From assembly GCA_023412715.1 (NCBI GenBank), contig JAEZCC010000041.1, positions 1-47,735 of the forward strand: a stretch of 47,735 nucleotides of DNA, written 5' to 3'. The position numbers and the translations under genes are program-made. This DNA is from Bacillota bacterium. Lineage in GTDB: Bacteria > Bacillota > Clostridia > Oscillospirales > Acutalibacteraceae. Below the pieces are notes generated by a model. The model was not told the origin of the DNA, did no database searches, and saw only the letters and a program-made list of their open reading frames with translations. Shown here piece after piece: positions 34,297-42,647 of this stretch (position 1 is the first letter of the stretch; the number at the start of each line of letters is the position of its first letter).

Positions 34297-35172
34297 TCAG
34301 TCCATCGTCATGCCGAGATAGGGTCCGCGGGGGTTCAGATCCTCCGCCAGCGCGCCGCCTATCGGCTTCAGCATGCCGAACGGCCGCGTCTCGCCCTCGC
34401 CCGCGAAAGGCCCCGACCGCACCGGCAGGCGGAACCGGTATTCCCCCGCCGGCGCCTGCCGCAGCACGGCGTGCGCAAGAGCCGGGAAAGCCCCCTCAGG
34501 GGCCATTGTTTCCAGGACCGTGCAGACATTTTCTTCCGTCCTGCAAAGCGCGTAGGCCGTCTTTCCGCCGGAAGCGGCGCAGACCAGCCTGTCGCCGTAA
34601 ACGGCGCTCATCCCGGCGGCAAAGCGGAGCATCCCGCCGCTCCAGAGGACGGAGCCGCCGCAGCCGGCGAGGCACGCGTTCCGCAGAGCGCTCAGGCGCC
34701 TGAAATCCGGCAGCACGGTGCCCGGCGCCCCCGGTCCCGCCAAAGCGCGCAGGCGCTCCGAAGAAACCGTGAGAAAACGGGCCTGAAAAAACGGCGCGTA
34801 GCCTAACTTTCCGTAAAACCGGTAAAGCCCTTCGTCCGCGGGGAGCACAGCGGAAAAACGGTCGCCGCGGTCGGCCCCCGCGATGGCGGCGTAAGCCATG
34901 AGAGACGACATATACCCCCGGGAACGGAAGCGCGGCCGCGTCGCGGCGGCAAAAATATAATGCGCCTGCAGCACCGTCTTCCCGGAAAGGACGGACGCCG
35001 GCAGCAGGTAAACGGCCGCGGCGATCTCACCGCCGACCCGGTAGACAAGGCAGTCGCGCGGGGAAAAGCAGTTGTTGAGAAAATACCGCGGAACGCGCGG
35101 CGGGTCGCCGAACGCCTCCCGCCAGAGCTCCGCAAGCGGGCGGCGCATCTCCCAGCGCGCGAATTCCACCAT
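34297..35172 (-). CDS. GNAT acetyltransferase, Eis-like layout
   Basis: 291 residues from the ATG at 35172 (GGAGG ten bases upstream, within the end of tmk). The acetyl-CoA motif is AAATRPRFRSRGYMSSLMAY, a good RxxGxG-type P-loop, followed by FYGKLGYAPF. The C-terminal half looks like a second, degenerate GNAT domain plus an SCP2-like tail, as in Eis-type enzymes. The acceptor amine is unknown. It starts two bases after the tmk stop. Confidence 0.82.
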   Translation of the reverse strand: MVEFARWEMRRPLAELWREAFGDPPRVPRYFLNNCFSPRDCLVYRVGGEIAAAVYLLPASVLSGKTVLQAHYIFAAATRPRFRSRGYMSSLMAYAAIAGADRGDRFSAVLPADEGLYRFYGKLGYAPFFQARFLTVSSERLRALAGPGAPGTVLPDFRRLSALRNACLAGCGGSVLWSGGMLRFAAGMSAVYGDRLVCAASGGKTAYALCRTEENVCTVLETMAPEGAFPALAHAVLRQAPAGEYRFRLPVRSGPFAGEGETRPFGMLKPIGGALAEDLNPRGPYLGMTMD

Positions 35173-35174
35173 GG

Positions 35175-35873
35175 TCAGTCTGCCTCCGCAGCTTTTCCGG
35201 AAAAGGAAAGCTCTTTTTTCACAAGACGGGTCAGTTCCGCGTGGATGCTCTCCACGCTGCGCGGTTCCCCGCCCTCCGCGCAGGCAATGGTCTTCCAGCC
35301 CAGGCGCTCCGCGGCGTAGACGGCGCTCTGCCGGCACGACGCGAGGTAGGCGAGGTCCCGTTCGTGCACGTCGCGGCTGCCGCCGTTCCTGCGGTAGCGC
35401 TCCCGAAGCAGCCGCTGCGAAATTTTGGTCGGCATGTCGAGGTAAACGGTCAGGTCGGGCCGCGGGATACCCATGCGGACATACTCAAAATCCTCCGCCC
35501 ATGCGATAAAGGCGTCCCATTCGTTCCGGGGCAGCTTCGGCATCTGGTAGACGATGTTGGAGGTCGCGTACCGGTCCGAAAGGATCAGCTTTCCGGCCGC
35601 GTAATCGCCGCGCCAATGCCGCTGAAAGCTCGCGTACCGGTCGATTGCAAAGAAGGTCGACGCGGCATAGGCGTTGACGTCCTCGGGCTTTTCGCCGAAC
35701 TCCCCGTTCAGGTACATGCGCACCAGCGCGGACGACTCTTCCCCGTATTCGGGGAAAGAAATCCGGCGCACCGCGGCTCCCCCGCGCAGCAGCTCCTGCT
35801 CCAGAAGCTCCGCCTGCGTGGCCTTGCCGCTGCCGTCCAGCCCCTCGAGCGTCACCAGCGTGCCCCGGCTCAT
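35175..35873 (-). CDS. tmk: Thymidylate kinase
   Basis: 232 residues from the ATG at 35873 (AAAGGA six bases upstream). The P-loop is LEGLDGSGKATQAELL, and the DRY-type motif LSDRYATSNIVYQ and the LID region RYRRNGGSRDVHE are present. It phosphorylates dTMP to dTDP. Its ATG overlaps the thyX stop by four bases, so dTMP synthesis and its first phosphorylation are translationally linked. It is somewhat longer than E. coli Tmk, as in several Clostridia. Confidence 0.94.
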   Translation of the reverse strand: MSRGTLVTLEGLDGSGKATQAELLEQELLRGGAAVRRISFPEYGEESSALVRMYLNGEFGEKPEDVNAYAASTFFAIDRYASFQRHWRGDYAAGKLILSDRYATSNIVYQMPKLPRNEWDAFIAWAEDFEYVRMGIPRPDLTVYLDMPTKISQRLLRERYRRNGGSRDVHERDLAYLASCRQSAVYAAERLGWKTIACAEGGEPRSVESIHAELTRLVKKELSFSGKAAEAD

Positions 35874-36640
35874 GAGGGATCCTTTCCAAGATAATGCTCC
35901 CGCACTTCTTTTGCGCGCCCGCAGGTCATTTTTCCTTCGGAGCAGGCGCCGCGCACGCAGGCGGGGCCTGCCAGGCGGAAGATGTGAGGGGCGGCTTCTT
36001 TGACAAGGCGCAGCATCTGCTCTGCCACGGAACGGATCTCCCACTGGGCGCGGCTGCAGCAGCGGAGCGAAAAAAGGTGGAGAAGCTCGCGCGCGTTGAA
36101 CGTGCAGACGAGCTTTGTCTCGCAGGCGTTCGGCAGCACGAAGCGCGCGTCCTCGTTCGCCAGCTTGCCGGCGGCCTTCAGAGCGGAGCTTTCGTCTTTC
36201 CCCTGGGCCGTCAGCTCTTTTTTATGCTGCCCGGTCAGAAGCTCGCGGATACGGATATAATGGAGCCGGTCTTCTTCCATGGCGCGCAGGAACTCGTCCC
36301 TTGCCTCGGGAATCGCCTCAATGGCCGGCGGCACCACATATTCGAAATCCGACTCTGCGACGTAGCGCTGGCTTTTCACGCTGTAAGAAGCGATGCGGTG
36401 GCGGGTGATCTGGGCCAGGAACGACCGCGAAACGCCCTCGATGCCGAACGTGAACGAGGCGTGCTCCAGCGGGCTTTCATGCCCCATGGAAGAAAGCATG
36501 TCCACAAAATCGGCGGTTTTCTGCCCGGTCAGTCCCTGGGTAATCTCTTCGACCCCGGCCTTGGAATAGCACAGCCTGGCCGCCGCGGCAACCACCTTCT
36601 CCGGCTCCGGAGTATAGGCAATCAGCGAAACTCTGGCCAT
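35870..36640 (-). CDS. thyX: Flavin-dependent thymidylate synthase
   Basis: 256 residues from the ATG at 36640 (AAGGAG seven bases before). The ThyX motif appears as RHRIASYSVKSQRY, and the SSMGHESPLEHASFTF block is intact. It methylates dUMP to dTMP with methylene-THF, FAD and NADPH, leaving THF rather than DHF. It is the first gene of the thyX-tmk-GNAT cluster. Confidence 0.96.
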   Translation of the reverse strand: MARVSLIAYTPEPEKVVAAAARLCYSKAGVEEITQGLTGQKTADFVDMLSSMGHESPLEHASFTFGIEGVSRSFLAQITRHRIASYSVKSQRYVAESDFEYVVPPAIEAIPEARDEFLRAMEEDRLHYIRIRELLTGQHKKELTAQGKDESSALKAAGKLANEDARFVLPNACETKLVCTFNARELLHLFSLRCCSRAQWEIRSVAEQMLRLVKEAAPHIFRLAGPACVRGACSEGKMTCGRAKEVREHYLGKDPS

Positions 36641-36826
36641 TTTTCTTCTCCTTTTTTGCGCTCTGCGCATTTGGGTATATTATATCAAATCCACCGCGCG
36701 GAATCAATCGTTTCGGCGGACGGGAACGATTTCGTTCAAAAATGCGCAAAAAGCGTGCGCGGCGCGCATGCCTTCACGCGGAAAGGCAACAATAAACAGG
36801 AACCGGCATAGAAAGGACGGAGTAAG

Positions 36827-37048
36827 ATGAAAAAGAAAAAATCTGACGCAAACGAAATGCCCATCGGCCTGATGATGTCTTTGGCCATGAACCAGAAAGC
36901 CATGCGGAACTTCAGCCTTCTCGACGACGAAAAGCAGAAATCCGTGGTGCGCTACATTGAGGATTCCCAGACGGGGGACGAGGCGAAAAACCGCATCCAC
37001 ACCGCGGTGGACAGCCTGGAGCAGGGAAATACGGGATTTATCGGTTAA
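36827..37048 (+). CDS. Small helical hypothetical protein
   Basis: 73 residues; GGAG lies four bases before the ATG. A basic start (MKKKKSDANEMPIGLMMSLA) leads into an amphipathic helix with DDEKQKSVVRYIEDSQT. The MPIGLxMSLAMNxxAMxxF pattern recurs in short clostridial proteins of unknown role. It is divergent from thyX. Confidence 0.65.
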   Translation: MKKKKSDANEMPIGLMMSLAMNQKAMRNFSLLDDEKQKSVVRYIEDSQTGDEAKNRIHTAVDSLEQGNTGFIG

Positions 37049-37107
37049 GCGCGGCGGCGCCGGGGCGGTTTTGTCGAAACGATGTTTTACCACAAGAGAA
37101 TTCTGTA

Positions 37108-37137
37108 ACACAATCAAGCGGCTTCCATAAAATGTTA
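37108..37137 (+). promoter_or_regulatory. Possible mother-cell sigma-factor promoter
   Basis: AC (37108-37109), 16 bases, then CATAAAAT (37126-37133) resembles the sigma-K/sigma-E pattern (AC, N16-17, CATANNNTA). CCATAA and TTATGG (37125-37130, 37135-37140) also form a 6-bp inverted repeat. Only weakly supported. Confidence 0.3.
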
Positions 37138-37179
37138 TGGAGAAACAAGTTCCACTGAACGTGTTAGGAGGATGATTTT

Positions 37180-38028
37180 ATGGATAAAAACAGCGCGGAT
37201 GCCTACAACACGGGGAACATCAAAGAAGCTGTATGCATCAACGCCCCTCGCGTCTATGATTCCTGCAGTTCAAAAGAATATCTGGAAGACCTGAGGGTTT
37301 ACTTTACCCCAGACAAACATGAACTGATAGAGCAGGCGAACAGCGTGCGCCTGCGCAGCGTCGAAGTCATTAAAGTGTTCCTTCGCCTGGAACCCGTCCC
37401 CTTCAACCAGGGGTTTTACTCGGTGGATCTTAATTTCTTCTTCGACGTCTGCCTCGACATTTTCAGCCCGCAGTCTCCCTGCCCGACCGTCGTACACGGC
37501 GTTTGCACGGCGAACAAGCGCGTTATCCTGTTCGGCAGCGAAGGCAACGTAAAAATGTTCGTTTCCGGCAGCAGCGAAGGACCCGACATTGAGCTTTCCA
37601 CAGGGAAAGTCCTGCCGAAGGCCACCTGCCTGGTCTCAGACCCCATCGGCCTCTCGGCAAAGATCTGCGACCGTCCGCCGCAGGGCTGCGAGCTTACCGG
37701 CAGAATCCCGGAGAGCATCTGTTCGCAGTACGGTACGGATCTGGACTACGGCAGCACCCATGCCGTCTACGCGACGATAGGCGTCTTCACCATCGTTCAG
37801 CTTGTGCGTACCGTTCCCCTTCTGATCCCGACTTACGAGTTCTGCATTCCGGAGAAAGAAAGCCCGCCCACCTCGGACAGTCCGCGTGAAATGTTCCGCC
37901 GCATCGAATTCCCTACGGCAGACTTTTTCCCGCCGAAAGTCAGCGACGTCTGCAACACCGAAGCCGCGGGCACCAGCGACGCCAACGTCGGCAGCGCCAA
38001 CAGCAGCAGCAACAGCAGCCACGCATAA
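37180..38028 (+). CDS. Conserved clostridial hypothetical protein, possible spore-coat protein
   Basis: 282 residues, AGGAGG eight bases before the ATG. No signal or membrane segment. Cys recur throughout (AVCINAPRVYDSCSSKEYLE at the start, more near the middle). The body has a beta-rich, repeated pattern (RSVEVIKVFLRLEPVPFNQG then FYSVDLNFFFDVCLDIF). The last 25 residues are Ser/Asn/Ala rich and look disordered. Similar Cys-containing proteins are shared by many spore-forming Clostridia. A coat role is inferred from that, from the Cys content and from the possible sigma-K-like promoter. Confidence 0.65.
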   Translation: MDKNSADAYNTGNIKEAVCINAPRVYDSCSSKEYLEDLRVYFTPDKHELIEQANSVRLRSVEVIKVFLRLEPVPFNQGFYSVDLNFFFDVCLDIFSPQSPCPTVVHGVCTANKRVILFGSEGNVKMFVSGSSEGPDIELSTGKVLPKATCLVSDPIGLSAKICDRPPQGCELTGRIPESICSQYGTDLDYGSTHAVYATIGVFTIVQLVRTVPLLIPTYEFCIPEKESPPTSDSPREMFRRIEFPTADFFPPKVSDVCNTEAAGTSDANVGSANSSSNSSHA

Positions 38029-38033
38029 AAACG

Positions 38034-38076
38034 GCCCCGCCCGATTCCGAGATCCGGCGGGGCATTTTTTGTTTTT
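38034..38076 (+). terminator. Bidirectional terminator between the hypothetical gene and pcrA
   Basis: GCCCCGCC (38034-38041) with GGCGGGGC (38056-38063), then ATTTTTTGTTTTT on the plus strand and CGTTTTTAT on the minus strand. Confidence 0.88.
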
Positions 38077-40457
38077 CAGCGCTTTTCAAGCCGCGCGAAA
38101 TTTGCCATCAGCTTTTTCGTGCCGACCTTGTCGAAAGCGATTTCAAGAAGCGTGTCGTTACCCATCGGCGTCGCGGTCAGGACCATACCGCTGCCGAAGG
38201 TCTTGTGCATGACGCTGTCGCCCGCGCGGAAAGTGGACTGGCTCACGCGCACCGCCGGGGCGGCCTTTGTGCCGAAGCTGCGTGCGGATTCTGCGGAAAC
38301 GGCCCGTATCTCGCTGGAGGGGACAGGCAGCTGGACGTCGCTGCCGGGCTTTTTCCACTCGTGCGTGCGGCTCGTCTCCAGCAGCTCTTCCGGGATTTCC
38401 CTGAGGAAGCGCGACGGGCGGTTCCTCTGGCTGCTGCCGAAGATGACGCGGCTGTCGGCGCTGACAAGGTACAGCTCTTTCTTCGCCCTCGTGATGGCGA
38501 CGTAGGCCAGCCTGCGTTCCTCCTCAATTTCGGACGGGCTGTAAATCACCTGCATGCCGGGGAAGATGCCCTCTTCGAACCCCGGAAGGAACACCACCGG
38601 GAACTCCAGGCCCTTCGACGAGTGCATGGTCATCATGACGACGCTGTCGGAAGAAGAGTCGTAGTTGTCGATGTCGGTCAGGAGGGAAACCTCTTCCAGG
38701 TAGCCCGCGAGCGCGGCTTCCTCCCCGTTCTCCTCCTGATAGCGGATCAGGTTGGACTTCAGCTCCATCACGTTGTCGATACGGTCCTTCGCGTCCTCTT
38801 CGCCCGAAGCGGCCAGGGCCTCGAGGTAGCCCGTCTTTTCCAGCAGGGAGTCGTAAAGCTTCCCGAGATCCGTCTCTTCCGACGCCTGTTCGGAAAGCGA
38901 GCGTATGACCGCCGCGAAGGCCTTCAGCTTCGCCGCGGTTCGGGCAAGCGGCGCGAACTCGTCGGCGTGCTCCAGCACATAGAAAAGAGGCTCGCCGACG
39001 CCTTCCGCAATGCCCGCGGCCTGCTCGACGGTCTTTTCCCCGATGGAGCGTTTGGGGACGTTGATGATGCGCAGAAGGCGCGTCTGGTCGTTCGGGTTGC
39101 TCACGACGCTGAGGTAGGCAATCATGTCGCGGATCTCCCTGCGATCGAAGAACCGCAGCCCGCCCAGGACGCGGTGCGGCACGCCGGATTTCGTGAAAAC
39201 GCGCTCCAGCGTGTTCGACTGCGAGTTCATGCGGTACAGCACGGCAAAATCCGAATATTTTCTGCCGGACGCGACGCCCTCCTGAATCTGCTGGACAATA
39301 TAGTCGGCCTCGTCCTGCTCGCTGGAGGCGATATGGAAGCGGATCTTCTCGCCGGTCGGGTTTTCCGTCCACAGGGTCTTGCCCTTGCGGCCCTCGTTGT
39401 TGGAAATCACCGCGTTCGCCGCATTCAGGATCGTCTTGGTCGAGCGGTAGTTCTGCTCCAGGCGGATGACTCTGGCGTGCGGGAACGTCTTCTCGAAGCT
39501 TAAAATATTTTCGATGGTCGCGCCGCGGAACTGGTAGATGCTCTGGTCGTCGTCGCCGACGACGCAGAGGTTGCGGCTTCTGCGCGACAGCATCTCGATC
39601 AGCTGGTACTGGGCGTGGCTGGTGTCCTGATATTCGTCGACCAGTATGTAGCGGAAGCGGTTCTGGTAATGCTCCAGCACGTCCGGATTCTTCTGGAACA
39701 GCTCGATCGTCCTCGAAATCAGGTCGTCGAAATCCATGGCGTCGGCCTCTTTCAGCCGGGACTGGTAAAGCCCGTACAGCTTGCCGATGCTCGCGAGGCG
39801 CGCATCGGTGCCGGCCTGGCGGAAAAATTCCTCAGGGCCAATCAGCGAGTCCTTCGCGCGGGAGATCATGGACAAGGCCGCCTTGGCGGGAATCTTTTTC
39901 TCGTCGATTTTCAGCGTGTACTGGCAGTCCTTCATCAGCCGTTTGGAGTCATCCGCGTCGTAGATGGTGAAATGCGAGGAAAATCCGAGCTCAGCCGCGT
40001 CCCGCCGGAGGATGCGCGCGCAGGTGGCGTGGAACGTGGAAGCCCAGATCTCCTCCCCCTGCGGGCCGAGGATGCCGGAAAGCCGCTCTTTCATTTCGTT
40101 CGCGGCCTTGTTCGTAAACGTGATGGCGAGGATGCGCCACGGCGGGCACGGGGCGACGGCCAGCCCGGCGTAAAGCTCTTCCGGCATGGGGCCGCTTTCC
40201 TCCAGCCAGAGGGAAAGCCGCCGCGCCGTCTCTTCCGTCATGCCGGACACGTCGTCCGACTGGTAGGCGTTGCCGAAACGCACAAGATTCGCAATCCGGT
40301 TCACGAGGACCGTGGTCTTTCCGCTTCCGGCCCCGGCAAGGACGAGCAGCGGCCCTTCGACCGTGAAAACGGCCTCCTTCTGCCTGCCGTTCATCCGGGA
40401 GAATTCCCTTTCCAGCGCTTTTCTGCGCAGCATAACCGCCTGATTCTGTTCCGTCAT
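38076..40457 (-). CDS. pcrA: ATP-dependent DNA helicase PcrA/UvrD
   Basis: 793 residues, full length. Walker A AGAGSGKTT at 41-49, ILVDEYQDT motif II, DDDQSIYQFRGA motif III, and MTMHSSKGLEFPVVFLPG then AYVAITRAKKELYL near the C terminus (motifs V-VI). A stretch of about 40 residues between Walker A and the ITFTNKAANEM motif is longer than in Bacillus PcrA. It ends with the small TKKLMANFARLEKR domain that contacts partners such as RNA polymerase in PcrA. It unwinds DNA in repair and conflict resolution. Confidence 0.96.
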   Translation of the reverse strand: MTEQNQAVMLRRKALEREFSRMNGRQKEAVFTVEGPLLVLAGAGSGKTTVLVNRIANLVRFGNAYQSDDVSGMTEETARRLSLWLEESGPMPEELYAGLAVAPCPPWRILAITFTNKAANEMKERLSGILGPQGEEIWASTFHATCARILRRDAAELGFSSHFTIYDADDSKRLMKDCQYTLKIDEKKIPAKAALSMISRAKDSLIGPEEFFRQAGTDARLASIGKLYGLYQSRLKEADAMDFDDLISRTIELFQKNPDVLEHYQNRFRYILVDEYQDTSHAQYQLIEMLSRRSRNLCVVGDDDQSIYQFRGATIENILSFEKTFPHARVIRLEQNYRSTKTILNAANAVISNNEGRKGKTLWTENPTGEKIRFHIASSEQDEADYIVQQIQEGVASGRKYSDFAVLYRMNSQSNTLERVFTKSGVPHRVLGGLRFFDRREIRDMIAYLSVVSNPNDQTRLLRIINVPKRSIGEKTVEQAAGIAEGVGEPLFYVLEHADEFAPLARTAAKLKAFAAVIRSLSEQASEETDLGKLYDSLLEKTGYLEALAASGEEDAKDRIDNVMELKSNLIRYQEENGEEAALAGYLEEVSLLTDIDNYDSSSDSVVMMTMHSSKGLEFPVVFLPGFEEGIFPGMQVIYSPSEIEEERRLAYVAITRAKKELYLVSADSRVIFGSSQRNRPSRFLREIPEELLETSRTHEWKKPGSDVQLPVPSSEIRAVSAESARSFGTKAAPAVRVSQSTFRAGDSVMHKTFGSGMVLTATPMGNDTLLEIAFDKVGTKKLMANFARLEKR

Positions 40458-40620
40458 GAATCCACCGCCAGTTTCAAAATTCCTGCGGGATTTTCCGCCG
40501 TTTGGATTCTATTGTAATATATCCCGCGCAAAATAGCAAATGGCCGTCCCGCCCGGCCCCAAAAAAGAAAAGGGCCCGTACGCGGCGGGCATGCGGGCAA
40601 AGGGCGCGGCGGGCCGGGGC

Positions 40621-40956
40621 TTAGAACGGCCTGGTGTTTTCGAGCAGGCCGGCCAGCTTCCAGGCGGAAACGCCGCCCTGCGGCGCGCGGCGGACCGAGG
40701 TGACGACGGCGCCCGGCTCGAGGCAGGCGACGGCGGCCGCGATGGCCGCGACAATCTCGCCCGGGACGCCGGCCTGCACCGTCTCTTCCGGCGCGGCGGG
40801 AGCCTGCCGGGCGGCGTCATAACGCGGCGGGTCGTCGGTATCCTCCTGGAAACGGTCCCTGGCTCTGCCGGAAAGATGCGCCGCCGCGAACGCAAGGGCA
40901 ACGAAACCGACCACAAGAATCACGAGAAGAATTTTCAGAATCGGGGAAGAAATCAT
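40621..40956 (-). CDS. Lone OadG-like (sodium pump decarboxylase gamma) protein
   Basis: 111 residues, AGGAGG eight bases before the ATG. One N-terminal membrane helix (ILKILLVILVVGFVALAFAA) is followed by a Pro/Ala-rich linker and a short domain GEIVAAIAAAVACLEPGAVV then SAWKLAGLLENTRPF. The IAAAVA... and W-x-AGxLEN pattern matches OadG/MmdC-type subunits. No decarboxylase alpha, beta or biotin-carrier gene is next to it, so its partner is unknown. Confidence 0.65.
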   Translation of the reverse strand: MISSPILKILLVILVVGFVALAFAAAHLSGRARDRFQEDTDDPPRYDAARQAPAAPEETVQAGVPGEIVAAIAAAVACLEPGAVVTSVRRAPQGGVSAWKLAGLLENTRPF

Positions 40957-41104
40957 TCGCCTGTCCTCCTGACTGGGGTTTTGTCTTATTATACCCCCCG
41001 GCCGGCCGTGATTTCAAGGATTTTTCCTCCTTTGTTTCTCCTTGCATCTGAAACGGATAGCAATTATAATAGAAGCGAATACGAAGTAGGAAGTGCGGCT
41101 TTTC

Positions 41105-41968
41105 ATGACGAGCGACGAATTCCGGCGTTCCTTCCGCGTTCCGTTCCATAACAGCCTGGGGCTTGCGGTCTACAGCTGCGGCGTCCAGAAATGCGCGCCG
41201 AACCACGCCTGGGGTCCCGCCGTGCGCGACCACTACCTGATCCACTGCATCGTCTCGGGGCGCGGCGTCTTCTGCTGCCGCGGAAAGCAGTACCGCCTTT
41301 CGGCGGGCAGCGGATTCCTTCTGATCCCCGGACTGATCGCCTCGTACGCGGCCGACCGGGAAGATCCGTGGGAATACTGCTGGGTCGGCTTCAACGGGAC
41401 GGACGCGAAACGGCTGATGGAGCAGACCGGCCTGCTCGACCGGGAACCTGCGTTCCGGTACGGCAACAACCGCCGCCTGCAGGAGCTGATTGACAACATC
41501 TGCAAAAGCTCCGGCTCCGACCCCGCCAGCGAGGCGCGGATGGAAGCCGGGCTGTTGCTGTTCCTCTCCGCGCTGATGGACCAGTTCGGCCGACCGGCCG
41601 GCCCTCTCCGCGGGAACGGGTTCGAGTACGTGCAGAAAGCCATCAAATTCATCGACTACAATTACTCCGGCAATATCAGCATCGGGAATGTCGCCGCGAG
41701 CGCGGGCATCAGCCGCAGCCACCTGTACCGGCTGTTCATGCAGCACATTTCCATGCCGCCGAACGAGTACCTGGTCCGGTACCGCATCAACAAGGCCTCG
41801 GCCCTGCTGAAAACCGGGCGCCTGACCGTAGGGGAAGCAGCGTATTCCACGGGCTTTTCCGACCAGCTGTACTTTTCGAGGGCTTTTAAAAAATACATGG
41901 GGGTACCCCCCAGCCGTTATATGGCGGAAAATCCGGCCGAATTCGGCGAAAGGGAGCAGAAACTATGA
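41105..41968 (+). CDS. AraC-family transcriptional regulator
   Basis: 287 residues from the ATG at 41105; a GTG at 41093 abuts its ribosome site and is less likely. The N-terminal half is an AraC_binding cupin (HYLIHCIVSGRGVFCCRGKQ, then LSAGSGFLLIPGLIASY). The C-terminal half has the two HTH motifs (IGNVAASAGISRSHLYRLFM and VGEAAYSTGFSDQLYFSRAF). The cupin usually binds a sugar-like ligand. It overlaps the DUF1836 gene by four bases. Confidence 0.9.
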   Translation: MTSDEFRRSFRVPFHNSLGLAVYSCGVQKCAPNHAWGPAVRDHYLIHCIVSGRGVFCCRGKQYRLSAGSGFLLIPGLIASYAADREDPWEYCWVGFNGTDAKRLMEQTGLLDREPAFRYGNNRRLQELIDNICKSSGSDPASEARMEAGLLLFLSALMDQFGRPAGPLRGNGFEYVQKAIKFIDYNYSGNISIGNVAASAGISRSHLYRLFMQHISMPPNEYLVRYRINKASALLKTGRLTVGEAAYSTGFSDQLYFSRAFKKYMGVPPSRYMAENPAEFGEREQKL

Positions 41969-42534
41969 GCGAGGCCGCTGAAAAAATCCTGGCCTGGTCA
42001 AAAGAAATCGGGCAGTCCAGCTGCGTTCCATGGAACCGCTTTCCCGAAATCTACCTCTATATGGACCAGGTCCTCACCTATATGGACAAACAGCTCCACC
42101 TGTACGAGCGGGACGAAAACGACTGCCTGCTGACCTCAAGCATGATCAACAATTACGTGAAGGACGGCGTCCTGCCGAGGCCGGAGCAGAAAAAATACTC
42201 ACGTGAGCACCTCGCGGTGCTGACGGTCATCTGCATGCTCAAGCAGGTGCTCTCCATTCAGGACATCGCCATGCTGATCAATACCCTGCTGCAGAACGCC
42301 TCGCCGAACGAAATGTACGAGCGTTTCTGCGACGCCCAAAGCTCGGCCCTGCGCGAGATCTGCGAGAGGGTCGACACGGCCGCCCAGAAGGGCGACGACG
42401 AGCTGATGCGCCTCGTGATCGAGCTTTCCGTCGAGGCGAACGCCCGGCGGACCGCGTCGGAACGCATCCTCAGCGAGCTGAACGCGGAAAAGGCGACCGG
42501 AGACGAACCCCGCGAAAAAGGCCGTAAAAAATAA
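41965..42534 (+). CDS. DUF1836 regulator-like protein
   Basis: 189 residues. The DUF1836 core is clear: LLTSSMINNYVKDGVLPRPE then KKYSREHLAVLTVICMLKQV, which has a MerR-like helix-turn-helix look. A long C-terminal helical region and a basic tail follow. Function unknown; DNA binding is inferred from the core. It is coupled to the AraC gene (ATGA overlap) and lies 113 bases upstream of asnB, so the pair may control asnB or a locus now lost. Confidence 0.85.
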   Translation: MSEAAEKILAWSKEIGQSSCVPWNRFPEIYLYMDQVLTYMDKQLHLYERDENDCLLTSSMINNYVKDGVLPRPEQKKYSREHLAVLTVICMLKQVLSIQDIAMLINTLLQNASPNEMYERFCDAQSSALREICERVDTAAQKGDDELMRLVIELSVEANARRTASERILSELNAEKATGDEPREKGRKK

Positions 42535-42647
42535 GCGCCCCGCAGCGCCTGCTTCCCCTGCCCCTCTTTGCAGACACACTTTTTGTAATAACCATAATTT
42601 TATTTTGGCATAATATAAGAGTGTGAATGAAAAGGAGGGGCTTTCTC

